Source of the DNA: an uncultured Clostridia bacterium
Lineage (GTDB): Bacteria > Bacillota > Clostridia > UBA1381
DNA: 8,579 bases
Assembly: GCA_934481375.1 (NCBI GenBank)
Contig: CAKSPN010000065.1
Location: 1 to 8,579 of the forward strand
Reading direction: 5' to 3'
Below, piece by piece: positions 6,993-8,579 of this stretch. The notes below the pieces were generated by a model. That model made no database searches. It had not been told where the DNA came from and saw nothing but the letters and a program-made list of their open reading frames with translations. Position 1 is the first letter of the stretch. Each line of letters opens with the position of its first letter. A program made the position numbers and the translations under genes.

Positions 6993-8099
6993 TTATTGTT
7001 TCGCCTGTTTGAGCATTTTCTCCCATTCCTTAACAATGGAACGGTCTTTGAAATAATCTATTTTCATTGCACTGCGGACACGTGCGAGAGTTTCGTTTGT
7101 TGTTTCGACCGCCTTTGCCGTGCCCTCCGATATAATGTCGTATACGGACTCTATGTCGTTTTCCCATTTTGCACGCTCGGCTCTTATGGGGCTAAGCGTC
7201 TCTTCAAGAACATTCAAAAGGAATTTCTTGCATGTGCCGTCGCCCAAACCGCCTCTGCGGTAATGCTCTTTCATTTCGTCAAGATTTGCGTACTCGGGCA
7301 GATATTCGGCGAAATGCTCATCTGTGCAGAATGCGTCAAGGTATGTGAACACAACGTTGCCCTCGGTATGTCCGGGGTCGCTCACCTGCAAATGTAGCGG
7401 ATCGGTATACATTTTTCCGTTGATTTGTTTTTTAACTGCCGCCGATGTATCGGAAAGATAAATACAGTTGCCGAGCGATTTGCTCATTTTGGCTTTGCCG
7501 TCCACACCCGGCAGACGGCGCTGTGTTTCGTTTTCGGGTATCATTGCTTGCGGAAGAACCAGTGTTTCTCCGTATATTCTGTTGAACTTTTCAACAATTT
7601 CCCTTGCCTGTTCAAGCATAGGAAGCTGATCCTCGCCTACAGGCACAACGTTTGCGTTAAATGCGGTAATGTCGGCTGCCTGCGACACAGGATATGTAAA
7701 AAATCCTGCGGGAAGTCCCTCATCTGCAAAACCACGCATCTGTATTTCGGCTTTTACGGTAGGATTTCTCGACAGCCTTGCGGTTGTTACCAGATTTAAG
7801 TAATAGAACGTCAGCGCATGGAGCGCAGGCAATGCGGACTGAACGCATATAGTTGATTTTTGCGGGTCAATACCGACAGAAAGATAGTCAAGCACTACAT
7901 TTATAATGTTTTCTCTGATTTTTCCGGGATTATCCGCATTGTCGGTCAACGCCTGGTCGTCCGCAATAAGAATATTTATTTCGTCAAACTTCCCCGAATT
8001 TTGCAGTTCCGCTCTCCTCTTGAGCGAACCTACATAATGTCCGAGGTGCAGCCGTCCCGTCGGGCGGTCGCCTGTAAGAATTATATTTTTTTTCTCCAT
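6993..8099 (-). CDS. trpS: Tryptophanyl-tRNA synthetase (368 aa)
   Basis: Cytoplasmic class I aminoacyl-tRNA synthetase that charges tRNA-Trp with tryptophan using ATP. The nucleotide-binding signature is HLGH at residues 18-21 (the HIGH motif) within GDRPTGRLHLGHYVG, and the second signature is KMSKS at 204-208. D143 in AADIT, which contacts the tryptophan amino group in the family, and GEDQ at 155-158, which fits TrpRS, support tryptophan over tyrosine specificity. At 368 residues it is somewhat longer than the usual ~330 of bacterial TrpRS. The C-terminal anticodon-binding half is present and ends in a Lys-rich tail. The start ATG at 8097-8099 has a strong GGAGG (8107-8111) 7 nt upstream. 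It is monocistronic, with its own promoter and terminator. I see no T-box leader or trp attenuator. No odd residues were found. Confidence 0.97.
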   Translation of the reverse strand: MEKKNIILTGDRPTGRLHLGHYVGSLKRRAELQNSGKFDEINILIADDQALTDNADNPGKIRENIINVVLDYLSVGIDPQKSTICVQSALPALHALTFYYLNLVTTARLSRNPTVKAEIQMRGFADEGLPAGFFTYPVSQAADITAFNANVVPVGEDQLPMLEQAREIVEKFNRIYGETLVLPQAMIPENETQRRLPGVDGKAKMSKSLGNCIYLSDTSAAVKKQINGKMYTDPLHLQVSDPGHTEGNVVFTYLDAFCTDEHFAEYLPEYANLDEMKEHYRRGGLGDGTCKKFLLNVLEETLSPIRAERAKWENDIESVYDIISEGTAKAVETTNETLARVRSAMKIDYFKDRSIVKEWEKMLKQAKQ

Positions 8100-8106
8100 T
8101 GATATT

Positions 8107-8111
8107 CCTCC
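8107..8111 (-). promoter_or_regulatory. Ribosome binding site of trpS
   Basis: GGAGG stands 7 nt before the trpS ATG in an A/T-rich context. It fixes the start at 8099. Confidence 0.85.
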
Positions 8112-8165
8112 AAAAACTCGATTTGATATGTCATCAGCGCAATACTGCTTTAATCTGCTGTGAAC

Positions 8166-8194
8166 AGTATATCATAAATTTGCACAGAAAACAA
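8166..8194 (-). promoter_or_regulatory. Candidate promoter of trpS
   Basis: On the minus strand, TTGTTT (8189-8194), a 17-bp spacer and TATACT (8166-8171), with TG one base before the -10 (extended -10). Transcription would start near 8159 and give a leader of about 60 nt, too short for a T-box riboswitch. Confidence 0.6.
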
Positions 8195-8225
8195 CCGTTA
8201 TATGCACCTTTCTCACTTTTGCACA
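8179..8225. repeat. Direct repeat TTTGCACA near the trpS promoter
   Basis: TTTGCACA occurs at 8179-8186, inside the trpS promoter spacer, and at 8218-8225, each followed by an A-rich GAAAA-type tract. The start-to-start distance is 39 bp. A third TTTGCA sits at 8234-8239. The pair could be an operator or simply A/T-rich drift. Confidence 0.45.
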
Positions 8226-8229
8226 AGAA

Positions 8230-8282
8230 AAAATTTGCAAAAAAACACATTCTGTATGGCAATGGCTTAAAATGCAAATTTT
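8230..8282. repeat. 10-bp inverted repeat AAAATTTGCA / TGCAAATTTT
   Basis: Perfect arms at 8230-8239 and 8273-8282 enclose 33 bp. It is upstream of the trpS promoter and upstream of the tRNA-Pro promoter on the other side. It contains no protein-coding frame of note. Function unknown. Confidence 0.55.
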
Positions 8283-8296
8283 CGAAATTCTGTGTG

Positions 8297-8319
8297 GGGA
8301 CGATGCCTTTTATCGTCCC
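8297..8319. repeat. GC-rich hairpin GGGACGAT / ATCGTCCC
   Basis: A perfect 8-bp stem (8297-8304 with 8312-8319) closes a 7-nt loop in otherwise A/T-rich intergenic DNA. Neither strand has a clear T-run after it, so it is not a standard terminator. It could be part of a small RNA, a remnant of a T-box-like terminator stem, or a dispersed repeat. Confidence 0.6.
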
Positions 8320-8362
8320 TCTAAAATTAATTTAAAAATTGTGAAATATTAACGTTTAACCA

Positions 8363-8391
8363 TTGACAAATTGGAAATATCGTGGTATAAT
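8363..8391 (+). promoter_or_regulatory. Consensus sigma-A promoter of tRNA-Pro
   Basis: TTGACA (8363-8368), a 17-bp spacer and TATAAT (8386-8391), both perfect, plus an extended TGG before the -10. Transcription would start near 8398, about 14 nt before the mature tRNA. Confidence 0.95.
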
Positions 8392-8411
8392 AGTCCTTGC
8401 GTTAAAGAAAT

Positions 8412-8487
8412 CGGGGTGTAGCGCAGTTGGTAGCGCACACGTCTGGGGGGCGTGATGCCGCAGGTTCAAGTCCTGTCACTCCGACCA
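8412..8487 (+). tRNA. tRNA-Pro (anticodon GGG)
   Basis: A 76-nt cloverleaf with CCA encoded. The acceptor stem pairs CGGGGTG with CACTCCG (one G-U). The D stem is GCGC/GCGC around AGTTGGTA. The anticodon stem is CACGT/GCGTG with loop CTGGGGG, anticodon GGG at 8445-8447. The T arm has GTTCAAGTC and stem GCAGG/CCTGT. The discriminator is A. It reads CCC and CCU proline codons; a separate UGG-anticodon tRNA is expected elsewhere in the genome. No second tRNA follows in the window. Confidence 0.97.
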
Positions 8488-8492
8488 GCTTC

Positions 8493-8530
8493 AAATCCGC
8501 ATAAACACAGTGTTTATGCGGATTTTTATT
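8493..8530 (+). terminator. Rho-independent terminator after tRNA-Pro
   Basis: Arms 8493-8507 and 8511-8525 are perfectly complementary over 15 bp (AAATCCGCATAAACA and its complement) and are followed by TTTTATT. It begins 6 nt after the tRNA CCA, so the tRNA is a single-gene transcript. The stem is long, and its A/T ends make it look usable from both strands. Confidence 0.92.
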
Positions 8531-8579
8531 GCTTTTGTGTTTTTCGTCAGTGCAGTCAAATGCAGAAAAAGTTAGTCAA

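Larger units (their letters stand above)
8100..8362. other. Divergent intergenic region between trpS and tRNA-Pro
   Basis: About 310 bp separate the trpS start from the tRNA start. The trpS promoter and ribosome site occupy the left part. The middle (8205-8325) is rich in short repeats, including the 10-bp inverted repeat, the GGGACGAT hairpin, and an 11-bp near-repeat ATTCTGTATGG / ATTCTGTGTGG (8249-8259, 8287-8297). The tRNA promoter lies just to the right. I see no credible protein gene here. Confidence 0.6.

Noticed and set aside
8297..8319. The GGGACGAT hairpin as a terminator or T-box element
   Set aside because: There is no T-run on either strand, no gene ends next to it, and the T-box antiterminator core is absent.
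8099..8335. A 78-residue plus-strand reading frame in the trpS-tRNA gap
   Set aside because: It has a TTG start, no ribosome binding site, runs antisense through the trpS promoter and leader, and its product shows no recognisable pattern.
8412..8579. tRNA-Pro as an attachment site of an integrated element
   Set aside because: There is no integrase gene and no repeat of the tRNA 3' end in the window, and the native terminator follows directly. The last 49 bases show nothing identifiable.
1..8579. CRISPR arrays, insertion sequences or phage genes
   Set aside because: No regularly spaced repeats, transposase-like frames or phage-type genes were seen on either strand.

Overview
The window looks like a chromosomal segment of an anaerobic Firmicute, most likely a gut-type Clostridia. 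The signs are moderate-to-low GC, strong AGGAGG-type ribosome binding sites, a YesM/YesN-type two-component pair, a CCA-encoding tRNA gene and large secreted proteins built from carbohydrate-binding and SbsA/Big_5-type Ig-like modules. The genus cannot be fixed from the sequence.

Layout. Almost everything lies on the minus strand. From the right: a plus-strand tRNA-Pro(GGG) gene with a perfect consensus promoter and its own terminator (8363-8530); a divergent intergenic region of about 310 bp holding the trpS promoter and several unexplained inverted and direct repeats; trpS (6993-8099, minus), closed by a strong rho-independent terminator at 6960-6986; then a second intergenic region (6778-6959) with a candidate promoter and a 33-bp inverted repeat; then a tightly packed minus-strand operon running off the left edge.

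The operon reads: a compact AraC-type response regulator (6055-6777), a YesM-type membrane sensor kinase (4380-6068, overlapping the regulator by 14 bp), an 871-residue secreted multidomain protein (1727-4342), and a second large secreted protein cut by the window edge (1-1714). The two secreted proteins are tandem paralogues. Their first ~290 residues (signal peptide, CBM4/9-like beta-sandwich, one Ig-like domain) are about 60% identical by eye, with near-identical DNA patches. Past that point they diverge sharply: the upstream one has more Ig-like domains and a second CBM-like domain, the downstream one has an Asp/Tyr/Gly-rich linker and a LamG/concanavalin-like domain.

How it may work together (inference). 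The kinase's extracellular domain would sense a glycan or a stress at the cell surface. The regulator would activate its own operon. The outputs are exported glycan-binding proteins rather than the ABC transporter or enzymes usually found beside YesMN pairs. The most notable thing in the window is this self-contained unit of a sensor plus duplicated surface proteins. No catalytic domain is visible in the part that can be read. trpS and tRNA-Pro are housekeeping genes with their own transcription signals.
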